Assembly: GCA_965214995.1 (NCBI GenBank) | Contig: CBDCCT010000002.1 | Span: 4,402,001-4,466,000 of the forward strand | Direction: 5' to 3' | Length of the DNA stretch: 64,000 nucleotides | From: CBDCCT01 sp965214995 | GTDB lineage: Bacteria; Deinococcota; Deinococci; Deinococcales; Trueperaceae | Notes under the pieces: model-generated | Databases searched by the model: none | Told to the model about the DNA's origin: nothing | The model's input: the letters and a program-made list of their open reading frames with translations, nothing else | Position numbers and translations under genes: made by a program | Part shown: positions 49,980-58,119 of the stretch, piece by piece | Layout of the letters: each line of letters opens with the position of its first letter | Numbering within the stretch: the stretch's first letter is position 1

Positions 49980-51139
49980 CCGCGTGCGCCCAAGAGCAGG
50001 TCTATGGTGAGCTGGTCAAGCCGTTCCAAACCCGGCCCGCGCTCTCTCAGGGCGGCCAAGTCAAAGTCGTAGTCCTTGAGGCGGGAGGCGTTGTCCTGGC
50101 TGTAGGTTTGGGTAAGGGGCTCGAGCTCCGCGTCTTCAACCTTGTAGTGTTCTAACGCCGCCTGAATCTCCGCATCCTCGTTAAACTGCTGGGCTTTGTC
50201 TTTGAGGATGAGGTACGTCCTCATACACCCCCGCGCGAAGTCCCACACGCCCGCTTCGTCTTCGGTGCGCAGCGCGTGCGCGTCGAAGTGGCGGGGGCCG
50301 GTGTAAGAGGAGTCCTCGAGCAGCTTCACCGTAAAAAACGCGCTTTTCAAGTTTTCCGCGCCGAAGCGCAAATCTTGGTCGAAGCGGCCCATCTTCTGGT
50401 CGTTTAAGTCGATGTGAAAGAGCTTGCCCGCGTCAATCGCTTGCGCGACTGCGTGAACGAACGAGAGCCCCGCCATCGTCTCGTGCGCGAACTCGGGGTT
50501 GACGCCGACCATCTCGGGGCGGTCTAACGTGGCGATAAAACCGAGCGCGGAGCCCACGGTGGGCAAATAGATGTCGCCTCTCGGCTCGTTGGGTTTGGGC
50601 TCCAAGGCGAACTTGTAACCGTAGCCCTGGCTTTCCGAATACTCGCAGAGGAAGTTTAGCGCCTCTCTAAACCACTTCATCCCCTCCAAAGGATTATTCG
50701 TCGCGTCCACCTCGCTGCCCTCGCGCCCGCCCCAGAACACGTAGGTCTGCGCGCCCAGCTCGGCCCCCAAATCCATCGCCCGCATCGTTTTTTGCAGCGC
50801 AAAGGCGCGCACGCGGGCGTCTGCGGAGGTAAACGCGCCGTCTTTGAACACGGGGTCGGTGAACAGGTTGGTTGTCGCCATCGGCACGACCATGCCGGTG
50901 TCGTCGAGCGCCTCTTTGAACCGCTTGACAATCCAATCGCGCTCCGAGGCCGAGGCGTCTATGGGCACGAGGTCGTTGTCGTGAAGGTTGACGCCCCACG
51001 CGCCCAGTTCGGCGAGTTTTTGGACGATGTGGGTGGGCTCGAGCCTTTCGCGCGTGGGCTCGCCGAAGGGGTCGCGTCCGGGGTTGCCCACCGTCCATAA
51101 ACCGAAGGTGAAGCGGTCTTCTTTTTTGGGCTCAAACAT
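49976..51139 (-). CDS. xylA: Xylose isomerase
   Basis: Metal-dependent D-xylose/D-xylulose isomerase, TIM barrel. At 387 residues this is the shorter class I type found in actinobacteria and Thermus. FTFGLWTVGNPGRDPFGEPT, WGVNLHDNDLVPID, YVFWGGREGSEVD, FALEPKPNEPRGDIYLPT (metal Glu), GVNPEFAHETMAGL and LFHIDLNDQKMGRFDQD are all present. A near-perfect AAGGAGG lies 6 bases before ATG 51139. With xylB it forms a xylose-use operon; no xylose transporter or XylR regulator is adjacent. Confidence 0.95.
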   Translation of the reverse strand: MFEPKKEDRFTFGLWTVGNPGRDPFGEPTRERLEPTHIVQKLAELGAWGVNLHDNDLVPIDASASERDWIVKRFKEALDDTGMVVPMATTNLFTDPVFKDGAFTSADARVRAFALQKTMRAMDLGAELGAQTYVFWGGREGSEVDATNNPLEGMKWFREALNFLCEYSESQGYGYKFALEPKPNEPRGDIYLPTVGSALGFIATLDRPEMVGVNPEFAHETMAGLSFVHAVAQAIDAGKLFHIDLNDQKMGRFDQDLRFGAENLKSAFFTVKLLEDSSYTGPRHFDAHALRTEDEAGVWDFARGCMRTYLILKDKAQQFNEDAEIQAALEHYKVEDAELEPLTQTYSQDNASRLKDYDFDLAALRERGPGLERLDQLTIDLLLGARG

Positions 51140-51189
51140 GGTGCCTCCTTGGGTTGGTGTGGCTGAGTCTAACCCGAAGCGTGGTGGGG

Positions 51190-51225
51190 AGTGAATAGTG
51201 GCTAGTGGTGAGTGATGAGATGGGG
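51190..51225. repeat. TAGTGG-family dispersed intergenic repeat, copy 2
   Basis: Plus-strand iteration of TAGTGG / GTGAGTGATGAG between xylA and the 99-aa gene, related to copies at 48520 and 51561. Confidence 0.6.
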
Positions 51226-51258
51226 CGAGAGCTTGCGTTTGTTCTCTGTAGGGTTTTG

Positions 51259-51264
51259 TATAGT
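51259..51264 (+). promoter_or_regulatory. Leaderless-type -10 box for the 99-aa conserved protein
   Basis: TATAGT ends 6 bases before GTG 51271. Confidence 0.5.
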
Positions 51265-51270
51265 GGCACG

Positions 51271-51570
51271 GTGAACACAGATGATTTCAAACAAAAAGTG
51301 CAAGAGGGCGTGATGCCTGCGGGGCTCGAAGCTCCCTTGGAAGCAATGTGGTTGGACGCTCGAGGCGAGTGGGAAGCCGCGCACATGGCCGCGCAGGGGG
51401 ACGAGAGCGCGGAGGCCGCTTGGGTCCACGCCTACCTCCACCGCAAAGAGGGCGACGAGAGCAACGCGGGCTACTGGTACAAGCGCGCGGGGCAAGACAT
51501 GCCCAACTTATCTTTAGAAGACGAGTGGGAGAGGATTGTGGGGGCGCTGCTCGAGCAAGGCAGTGGGTAA
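51271..51570 (+). CDS. Small conserved protein of unknown function
   Basis: 99 residues from GTG 51271, placed directly behind a leaderless-type TATAGT box; a reading from 51205 lacks this support. All-helical and soluble: LEAPLEAMWLDARGEWEAAH, then AAWVHAYLHRKEGDESNAGY and WYKRAGQDMP. The WVHAYLHRKEGD...WYKRAG stretch recalls an uncharacterised family I have seen across several phyla, resembling one and a half TPR-like hairpins. It is convergent with bamA across a hairpin-forming repeat. Confidence 0.65.
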   Translation: MNTDDFKQKVQEGVMPAGLEAPLEAMWLDARGEWEAAHMAAQGDESAEAAWVHAYLHRKEGDESNAGYWYKRAGQDMPNLSLEDEWERIVGALLEQGSG

Positions 51571-51621
51571 TGGGTAGTGATGAGTGATTAGAAAAAACTA
51601 ACCACTACCCACTAACCACTG
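51561..51621. terminator. TAGTGG-repeat hairpin between convergent genes
   Basis: Two facing copies of the TAGTGG-type repeat (CAGTGGGTAATGGGTAGTG and CTAACCACTACCCACTAA) form an imperfect hairpin around an A-tract (AAAAAA). It fills the gap between the 99-aa gene and bamA, overlapping the former's stop by a few bases, and probably acts as a bidirectional terminator. Confidence 0.55.
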
Positions 51622-54348
51622 TTAAAAAACCGCTCCCAAGCTGAAACTAAACTTACCCCGCGGGTGGCGCTCACTAAAGCCGTAGTCGAGGCGCACGGGC
51701 GGCAGGCCGATGCCGCCGAAGCCGAAGTTGATTTGCGCGCCCAGACCCACGGAAGCGAACAGGGGCGCGCTGTAGTCGTCGAAGCCGGGCACGCTCGAGG
51801 CGTAGCCAAGGTCCGTAAACACGATGCCGATAAGCGTCTGGGTGGCGACGGTGTCTAGGCCGAAGTCGTAACGGTACTCCAGCGAACTTGTGATGTAGCT
51901 TTTTGACAGGCCGAAGTCGTCGCTCGTGTAGCCGCGAATCCCGGTGGCCTCGTCGGGGGTGTCGCCGACGATGAAGCGCTTGCTCTCGGGGTAGTCGCCG
52001 CCGAACTGGGTTCCGGCGTTGATCTTAAAGGCGAACACGTGGTTGGGGTCGTTGACGCTGGGGATGATGTCTTCAAGTTTCAGGTAGGTCTTGAAGCCGA
52101 GTTCAATCTGCTCATACACATACCGCTGCTGCAAATCTGTGTCCGGGTTGCGGTAGTCCGAGCCGAAACCGAGCCCGACTTGCCCCGTGCCCACGAGACC
52201 CGAGCGCGGGAAGTCGAGGCTGTCGCGGGTGTCATAGGCACCCAGGAGGCTGAAAAAGCTCGCCAACCCGCTCTGCGGCACGTACTGCAACGCGAACTCG
52301 CGGGGCAGCGCGCAGGGCTCGGTCACCGCGTCATCCACAATCTCGCACGCGTCGCCGGGCTCGTAGGTGTAGCGGGCGTAGGCGGTGCTCGCGGCAAAGC
52401 GCAGCAGGGTGTTGTCGAACACGGGCCTGCCGATGCTAAAGCGCACGCCCGTGTTGCGCTGGGTGTAGTCGCCGACGCGCACGCGGTTCTCTTCGGTCTG
52501 TGGCAGCCCCGGAAAGGAGATGCTGGAGCTCCCGTCGGCGCTCAAAGGTTGATTCGTCACCGCCGTGCTGTAGAGCGAGGCCGAGACCGAGGTGGGCACC
52601 TCCTGGAAATCGAGAAAGTCCAGGTAGAGCCAGGGCACACTGTAGGTCACGCTGGCCCCGAACAGGAGGCCGATGTCCGACGTTTGCCCGCTAATTTCCG
52701 CGCCGAAGTTTTGGGCCGAGCCCAAAAAGTTGGTGTCGCCGTAGCTCACCGAGGCCGAGAAGCCCTGGTCGGTCGAATAGTTGGCCGCCGGGCGAAAGGT
52801 CCGCGTCTGGTTCTCGCGCACCGCGACGCGCAAGACCGCCTCGTCGGGCGCGTTTCCCTCGGGCAGGGTGGGCTGCGAGGTGGGCAGGGGCGTGACCGCG
52901 CCCAAGCGGGCGATGGTGCGCAGCGCGTTCACGAACTCGACCTCGTTGTACACGCTGCCGATGTCGGGTAAATAGCGCGTGATGACGTCTTCGTTGGTGC
53001 GCTGCACGCCCTCCTCAAACGTAACGTCGTAGCCCGTCACCTTGATTTCGCGGAGGCGCTGCACGTAGGTGCCGTCGAGGTAGTTAAAGTCGGGCACGGG
53101 CACGAGCCGGTAGCCCTCCTCCTGGTAGCGCGCGAGAATGCGCGCAAAATCCTCTTCGGCCAGTCCCGAAGAGAAGGTGTCGCCCACGTTGAGGGTCAAA
53201 AGGCTCATCAGCTCGTCGGTCGGGACGACCGTGTTGCCTTCAATTTCGATGGCCTCCACAGGCCCCGCGGAGTCGGGGGGGCCCGACTCGAACACCACGC
53301 GCACGTCGCCCGTGGGGGTGGCTAAGGTCTCGAGCCTCACATCCTGCGTCCGCCCCGCCGCGAGACGCCTCACGTCGGCGAGAAGCGCGTCGTAGTTGAA
53401 CAGGTCGCCCTCTTGCAGCGAGAGCTCGGACGGGTCCACGCCGAGGGCGGTGGTGTCGATGCCCGCGATGCGTAGCTCCCGAATCCCGACGTTCAGCGTG
53501 CCGTCGTCAAGGCTGCTGCGGGCGGGGTCCACGCCGGAGCCGCGGTAGCCCGCCTCTTGGTAAGCCTCGCTCACGGCGTTGACCGCGGCTTGATAGCCCG
53601 CGAAATTAAACTCGTCCGCCCGCGTCAGGGGGAGGAAAATGTCGCTCAGTCGCGCCTCGTCAAGGACGGTCGCGCCCTCGAACGTTACGTCGTCTAAAGG
53701 TACGTCTTCGGTCACGGTGTAAACGAGCCGCACCCGGTTCTGGGGCGTCGCCGCGGCGTCCACTGCGTCCGCGCCTCCCGTCACGCCACCCGTCACACCC
53801 TGGTCGGCTTCCTCAGCCATTTCTTCAAGGGCCTCAACGCTCAAAACGACGGGCACGTCGAAAGGAAACCCTTGCGCGCGGTAGACCTCTTGCAGGGTGC
53901 GCCGCGCCTCCTCGGCGCGCGGGGTGTTGTAGGTGGCCCCCGGCGTGACGATGTTGCGCTCATCCAAGATGGGCAAAAGCGCCTCGCTGGGGAAGCTCGA
54001 GCCCTCGACCACCACCTCCCCGATGCTGGGGTTCTCGACCACGCGCACGAACAAAATGGGGCCGTTGCCCCGGTCCTCGATGGACAAGTTCGCCTCGGAA
54101 AAGTCCCCGATAGCGAGGATGCGGTCGCGCTCGCTCTCCAGGTCGAGTTGCGACACCGGGGTGCCCGGCCGCGCCGACAGGGTCACGTTGATGCGGCTCG
54201 TTTTGGGGCCGCTCGCGCCCTCGATGCGCACTTCGGCGAGGGTTTCGTCAGATTGAACGGTGGCGGCTTGGGTGGTTTGGGCGTTCGCCGGGGCGGAAAA
54301 AGCGGAGAGCAAAAAGAGCGTACACAAAAGGGGGTAAAAACGAAACAT
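51622..54348 (-). CDS. bamA: Outer-membrane protein assembly factor BamA (Omp85)
   Basis: 908 residues with signal peptide (FYPLLCTLFLLSAFSAPANA). Residues ~35-545 hold a chain of POTRA domains (for example SIGEVVVEGSSFPSEALLPI, VEAIEIEGNTVVPTDELMSL, LREIKVTGYDVTFEEGVQRT), then a 16-strand barrel. The Omp85 motif is GIRGY (TGIRGYTSDDFGLS), and the protein ends FSFSLGAVF with the terminal Phe of outer-membrane proteins. A Gly/Thr insert GVTGGVTGGAD (184-193) interrupts a POTRA region. TAAACT lies 5 bases before the ATG. It is the core insertase for the barrel proteins seen elsewhere in the window. Confidence 0.93.
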   Translation of the reverse strand: MFRFYPLLCTLFLLSAFSAPANAQTTQAATVQSDETLAEVRIEGASGPKTSRINVTLSARPGTPVSQLDLESERDRILAIGDFSEANLSIEDRGNGPILFVRVVENPSIGEVVVEGSSFPSEALLPILDERNIVTPGATYNTPRAEEARRTLQEVYRAQGFPFDVPVVLSVEALEEMAEEADQGVTGGVTGGADAVDAAATPQNRVRLVYTVTEDVPLDDVTFEGATVLDEARLSDIFLPLTRADEFNFAGYQAAVNAVSEAYQEAGYRGSGVDPARSSLDDGTLNVGIRELRIAGIDTTALGVDPSELSLQEGDLFNYDALLADVRRLAAGRTQDVRLETLATPTGDVRVVFESGPPDSAGPVEAIEIEGNTVVPTDELMSLLTLNVGDTFSSGLAEEDFARILARYQEEGYRLVPVPDFNYLDGTYVQRLREIKVTGYDVTFEEGVQRTNEDVITRYLPDIGSVYNEVEFVNALRTIARLGAVTPLPTSQPTLPEGNAPDEAVLRVAVRENQTRTFRPAANYSTDQGFSASVSYGDTNFLGSAQNFGAEISGQTSDIGLLFGASVTYSVPWLYLDFLDFQEVPTSVSASLYSTAVTNQPLSADGSSSISFPGLPQTEENRVRVGDYTQRNTGVRFSIGRPVFDNTLLRFAASTAYARYTYEPGDACEIVDDAVTEPCALPREFALQYVPQSGLASFFSLLGAYDTRDSLDFPRSGLVGTGQVGLGFGSDYRNPDTDLQQRYVYEQIELGFKTYLKLEDIIPSVNDPNHVFAFKINAGTQFGGDYPESKRFIVGDTPDEATGIRGYTSDDFGLSKSYITSSLEYRYDFGLDTVATQTLIGIVFTDLGYASSVPGFDDYSAPLFASVGLGAQINFGFGGIGLPPVRLDYGFSERHPRGKFSFSLGAVF

Positions 54349-54353
54349 GCGCC

Positions 54354-54359
54354 AGTTTA
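54354..54359 (-). promoter_or_regulatory. Leaderless-type -10 box for bamA
   Basis: Minus-strand TAAACT ends 5 bases before the ATG at 54348. Confidence 0.5.
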
Positions 54360-54423
54360 ACCGAGACGGCGTGAGAACGCCTTAACCAACGCGGAAGGCG
54401 TCCGGCAACACACACCGGGTTGC

Positions 54424-54429
54424 TATAGT
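54424..54429 (+). promoter_or_regulatory. Leaderless-type -10 box for the purine nucleoside phosphorylase gene
   Basis: TATAGT ends 7 bases before ATG 54437, divergent from bamA. Confidence 0.5.
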
Positions 54430-54436
54430 GCCTTCC

Positions 54437-55288
54437 ATGAGCACGCCTACCCTTTCAGCCCGAAATGTCGCGCAACGCCTCGAGGCGGTGGTCGCCGCCG
54501 TTCGTGAACGCACCCGGCTCGAGCCCCGCGTCGCCCTCATCCTCGGCTCGGGTCTAGGGCCGCTGGCGGACGAGCTGGATACAGAGACGGTCATCCCTTA
54601 TGGAGAGATTCCCGGTTTCGGCGAGAGCAGCGCCCCCGGTCACGCGGGCGAACTCGTGTTGGGCACCTTGAGCGGGCGCAACGTCATCGCCATGAAAGGC
54701 CGCTTGCACTTTTATGAGGGTTTGAGCGCCGCGGAAACGACCTTTCCGGTGCGGGTCATGCACGCGCTCGGCGCGACGAGTTTGATTGTGTCCAACGCCT
54801 GCGGGGGCCTAAACCCGAACTGGCGCGCGGGCGACCTCATGCTGCAACTCGACTTTATTAACTTTAGCGGCGACAACCCGCTGATTGGCCCCAACGATGA
54901 CCGCGTAGGCCCGCGCTTTCCGGTCATGTTCGACGCTTACGACGCCGAGTATGTAGAGCTCGCCCGCCGCGTCGCCCGCGCCGAGGACATCTCGCTACGC
55001 GAGGGCGTTTACTTAGCCATCTCCGGCCCGAGCTACGCGACGCGCGCCGAATTGCGTATGTTCCGCGCTTGGGGCGCGGACGCCATCGGCATGTCCACGG
55101 TTCACGAAGTCATCGCCGCGCGCCATTTGGGAATGCGCGTTTTGGGCCTCTCGTCAGTCACCGACATGGCGCTGCCCGACGGGGCGGAGCACGCCTCGGG
55201 CGACGACGTGCTAGAGACCGCCGCCCGGAGCGGCCCGACCTTTCGGCGGCTGATTAGGGCTGTGCTTGAGGCAGGACTCGGCGCTTGA
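54437..55288 (+). CDS. Purine nucleoside phosphorylase (trimeric type)
   Basis: 283 residues of the trimeric PNP/MTAP family. LILGSGLGPLADEL (phosphate), GRLHFYEGLS, SNACGGLNPNWRAGDLML, SGPSYATRAELRMFRAWGAD and Glu224 in MSTVHEVIAARH are all conserved. The base-specificity position, Asn243 in human PNP, is Asp243 here (SSVTDMA), which in family members is linked to 6-aminopurine (adenosine) use. In an operon with yggS and divIVA, an order often seen in Deinococcota. An in-frame GTG at 54428 lies inside the -10 and is rejected. Confidence 0.9.
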   Translation: MSTPTLSARNVAQRLEAVVAAVRERTRLEPRVALILGSGLGPLADELDTETVIPYGEIPGFGESSAPGHAGELVLGTLSGRNVIAMKGRLHFYEGLSAAETTFPVRVMHALGATSLIVSNACGGLNPNWRAGDLMLQLDFINFSGDNPLIGPNDDRVGPRFPVMFDAYDAEYVELARRVARAEDISLREGVYLAISGPSYATRAELRMFRAWGADAIGMSTVHEVIAARHLGMRVLGLSSVTDMALPDGAEHASGDDVLETAARSGPTFRRLIRAVLEAGLGA

Positions 55289-55923
55289 CGCTCGAGAAGG
55301 TTCAAACGCGCCTTCTGCGAGCCTGCGAACGCGCCGGGCGCAACCCCGCCGAGGTCACACTGGTCGCGGTGACCAAAGGACACGACACAAGCGAAATCGA
55401 GCAGGTCTTGTTGGCGCACAACCACCGCGTGCTGGGCGAGAATCGGGTGCAGGAGTGGCGTCATAAAGCGGAAGAGCTTGAAGATATAGAGTGGCACTTT
55501 GTCGGCAACCTACAAACGAACAAGGTCAAATACTGCACGCCTTTTTCGGTGATTCATTCGCTCAATTCAACGCGCCTGGCCGACGCCATGCAAACCCAAG
55601 GCGAGCGGCGCGAGCACGTCTACCGGGTGATGGTCGAGGTCAACGTCGCGGGCGAGGCGTCTAAACAGGGCGCGGCTGTGACGGAGGCGGAGGCGCTGGT
55701 GGAGCACACCCAACGCCTCTCCCAGGTCGAGGTCCTGGGCCTCATGACCATCGCGCCCTACAGCGATAATCCCGAAGACGCCCGGCCCGTGTTCCGCGCG
55801 CTGCGCGACCTCCGCGACACGCTGGGGCTTAAAGACCTGTCGATGGGTATGAGCGGCGACTTCGAGGTGGCAATCGAAGAGGGTGCGACGTTCGTCCGGG
55901 TCGGTTCGGCGCTTTTTGAGTGA
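55285..55923 (+). CDS. yggS: YggS-family pyridoxal 5'-phosphate homeostasis protein
   Basis: PLP-binding alanine racemase-fold protein that buffers PLP; not an active racemase. 212 residues: VTLVAVTKGHDTSEIEQVL with the PLP lysine, VLGENRVQEWRHKAEELED, IEWHFVGNLQTNKVKY, MVEVNVAGEASKQGA, VLGLMTIAPYSDNPEDARPV and SMGMSGDFEVAIEEGATFVR. It starts at TTG 55285, overlapping the phosphorylase stop by 4 bases (TTGA), so it is translationally coupled. Confidence 0.92.
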   Translation: MTLEKVQTRLLRACERAGRNPAEVTLVAVTKGHDTSEIEQVLLAHNHRVLGENRVQEWRHKAEELEDIEWHFVGNLQTNKVKYCTPFSVIHSLNSTRLADAMQTQGERREHVYRVMVEVNVAGEASKQGAAVTEAEALVEHTQRLSQVEVLGLMTIAPYSDNPEDARPVFRALRDLRDTLGLKDLSMGMSGDFEVAIEEGATFVRVGSALFE

Positions 55924-56102
55924 GCCTGAACCAAAATGAGCGTTGGGACCAGACCGATGAGCCTTTCTAAACGCCCGTATAGCCTGAACTCAAGTGACAA
56001 AGATTTAACAAGCTCCCGCCCATCCCCCGGTTAAGATGCGGCAAGATACAGGCTGGGCCACCGCAGGGTTTTTAACGGCAGCACAGAGCCAAAGAGGTCA
56101 CT

Positions 56103-56642
56103 ATGAGACTGAGTCCACTCGACGTTGAACACCAGGATTTCGACGGCGCGCTGAGCGGCTACAACAAGCGGCAGGTGCGCGAGTTTCTGGCGCGCGCGGG
56201 AGAGGCGCTGGACGACGCGCTGAGCGAGAATAAACGCCTGCGCGACGAAATCGCGCGTCAAGAGGAGAAAATCGGGACGCTCCAGCTCGCCGAGGCCGAG
56301 ATGAAGCGCGCGGTCATCGCCGCCGAGCGCATCGGCAACGAACTTAAGATGAACGCCAAGCGCGAGGCCGAGATTATCGTCCAGGAGGCCGAAGCCACCA
56401 AGCACCGCCTCATCCGCGAAGCCGAGGACAAAGTGGGGCGGGCCGAAACCGACCTAGAACGTTTGAGACGAGAAAAAAGGCTCTTCAGCGAGCAGTTCCG
56501 GGGGCTTCTCAACGCTTACGAACGTTCCTTAGACACGCTTGGCACACGGGGTATAACGGATGTAGAGGAGCGCGTAGAAGAGGACCTAGAGGCACACCTG
56601 TCCGACCTAGACTTTATCGAGACCCACGCGCCCCAAACTTAA
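56103..56642 (+). CDS. divIVA: DivIVA-domain cell division/polarity protein
   Basis: 179 residues. The N-terminus MRLSPLDVEHQDFDGALSGY then NKRQVREFLARAGEAL is the DivIVA lipid-binding domain, followed by a long coiled coil (EIARQEEKIGTLQLAEAEMK, AEIIVQEAEATKHRLIREAE). It marks negatively curved membrane at poles or septa and anchors partners. AGAGGT precedes the ATG. Its stop overlaps the stop of convergent sufU by 4 bases. Confidence 0.9.
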   Translation: MRLSPLDVEHQDFDGALSGYNKRQVREFLARAGEALDDALSENKRLRDEIARQEEKIGTLQLAEAEMKRAVIAAERIGNELKMNAKREAEIIVQEAEATKHRLIREAEDKVGRAETDLERLRREKRLFSEQFRGLLNAYERSLDTLGTRGITDVEERVEEDLEAHLSDLDFIETHAPQT

Positions 56643-57046
56643 TCCGCCAGCGCCTCCTCGAGCGTGACCCAGGCAAGCGTCGCGCACTTGACCCGCGCGT
56701 GCAGTTTTGACACGCCCTGCAACAGCTTGAGTTCACCCAATGCCTCGGCGGGAGCCTCGCCCCGAACCATCTCTTTGAACGCGCAGCTTAGCTCGAGCAC
56801 CTCCCCCACCCCCTTGCCCCGCACGGCTTCCGTCATCATCGACGCGCTCGCCTGGCTTATCGCGCAGCCCTCGCCCGTGAACTTTACGTCTTTAATAACG
56901 CCGTCCTCGATGAGCAGAAAGAGCACCACCTCGTCCCCACACGAGGGGTTGAGTCCTTCGCGCCTCACGGCCTCGGCGATTTCGCCGCGGTTGCGCGGGC
57001 GCTTGGAGTGGTCGAGGATGATTTCTTTGTAAAGGGTGTCAAACAC
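56639..57046 (-). CDS. sufU: Iron-sulfur scaffold/sulfur-transfer protein SufU
   Basis: 135 residues, NifU_N fold. Zinc/sulfur ligands Cys36, Asp38 (NPSCGD), Cys61 (GEGCAISQASASMM) and Cys121 (VKCATLAWVTLEEAL) are present, with the SufU-specific insertion that separates this type from IscU. It accepts sulfur from a SufS-type desulfurase for Fe-S cluster assembly. The other suf genes are not in the window. GTG start 57046 follows a GAGGTG site. Confidence 0.93.
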   Translation of the reverse strand: MFDTLYKEIILDHSKRPRNRGEIAEAVRREGLNPSCGDEVVLFLLIEDGVIKDVKFTGEGCAISQASASMMTEAVRGKGVGEVLELSCAFKEMVRGEAPAEALGELKLLQGVSKLHARVKCATLAWVTLEEALAD

Positions 57047-57095
57047 GGGGCACCTCGAGGGGTTTGGGTAGACTCAGGTGTAACACTAAGCAATT

Positions 57096-57971
57096 CTAAA
57101 GCACGTTCCAGCGAACAGCTCTAACAAGGCTGACGAAATCTTCTCCCAAAGTCATCGGCAGTTCGGCGCAAACCTCCAAAATCCAGGGGTAATCCGAGTC
57201 AATTTCTGCGCGGATGGTCTCACAGTTGTGGGCTCGGGCGTAACGGATGAGGTGCGCCCAAAGGGCGAGCATGACGGGTCGGTGGTGGTGCCGGAAGGTT
57301 CGGCTCGTGCCAAAGTTGGCTGTGTCAAGTTCTCGGCCCCGGTTCTCCGGTACAAGGTCAGCGGGAAAAAGATTGGCAAAGGCAGCGTATGTGTCTCCTT
57401 GCAGCGCAACGAAGCACGCGCCGGGTAAAAAGTCTTCATTAAGCACCTCCTCACGCCATTCATCCAGAGAATAAAGGTGCGGCGTAGCGGGGACCGCGCC
57501 TGAACCCTCGCTGTATACCTCGTCGTGTAGGGTGCGGAACTTCGCCACTACGTCGTCGGACATACCCAATTCAGCCAAGCTCGTAATCTTAAAACCGAGT
57601 GCTTGCGAGGCTTTCTCAAACGGCTCTAACGTTTCCTGAGAGAACGCGCGCACGTCCAAAACGGGGGTAAACACGTGGCGGTAGGTGCGAAACCCGAGGC
57701 GGTGCAAGACGGGCAAAAGGGGGTCATTTTCGCTTACGCCCGCGCGCAGAAGCAGCACGCCGTCCTCTAACATCTGCGGCAGAGCAGTTTCGTAAAGGAG
57801 CTGCGCGACGGTGCGGCGGTTCTCGACTCCCTCATCAAACGAAAAAGAGCAAAAAAACTCGCCCGGCTGAAGGTGCCAGCGGCTCTGCCGGTAGCGAAAT
57901 GTGGCGACCTGCTCGCCATTTCGTAGCGCGGTAGCTTGGTGGGGCTCGAGCGAAAGGGTGGTGACGGACAT
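57096..57971 (-). CDS. GNAT-family acetyltransferase-like protein
   Basis: 291 residues from ATG 57971. Two GNAT-like halves: the N-terminal half is degenerate, and the C-terminal half carries the family pattern (ACFVALQGDTYAAFANLFPA, FGTSRTFRHHHRPVMLALWA as the acetyl-CoA loop and helix, CETIRAEIDSDYPWILEVCA). Tandem-GNAT proteins often acetylate small molecules or antibiotics; the substrate here is unknown. A short copy of its promoter and first codons lies at 58564-58608. A reading from 57986 adds five residues. Confidence 0.75.
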   Translation of the reverse strand: MSVTTLSLEPHQATALRNGEQVATFRYRQSRWHLQPGEFFCSFSFDEGVENRRTVAQLLYETALPQMLEDGVLLLRAGVSENDPLLPVLHRLGFRTYRHVFTPVLDVRAFSQETLEPFEKASQALGFKITSLAELGMSDDVVAKFRTLHDEVYSEGSGAVPATPHLYSLDEWREEVLNEDFLPGACFVALQGDTYAAFANLFPADLVPENRGRELDTANFGTSRTFRHHHRPVMLALWAHLIRYARAHNCETIRAEIDSDYPWILEVCAELPMTLGEDFVSLVRAVRWNVL

Positions 57972-58119
57972 ACCAAAGCCTAACAAACCTGTTTACGTAA
58001 AGCGTAGAGTTACCTCAAACCGTAGAGGCCGAGAGAACGCTTCAGAAGATTCCTTCGTGAGGACGGGCTCGAGCACCCCGACCAAGCCCGTGCGTTATAT
58101 TTAGCACACCGGAACCCCC

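Noticed and set aside
52039..52971. 310-codon open frame antisense to bamA
   Set aside because: Low-complexity Arg/Gly/Val translation typical of antisense frames in high-GC genes.
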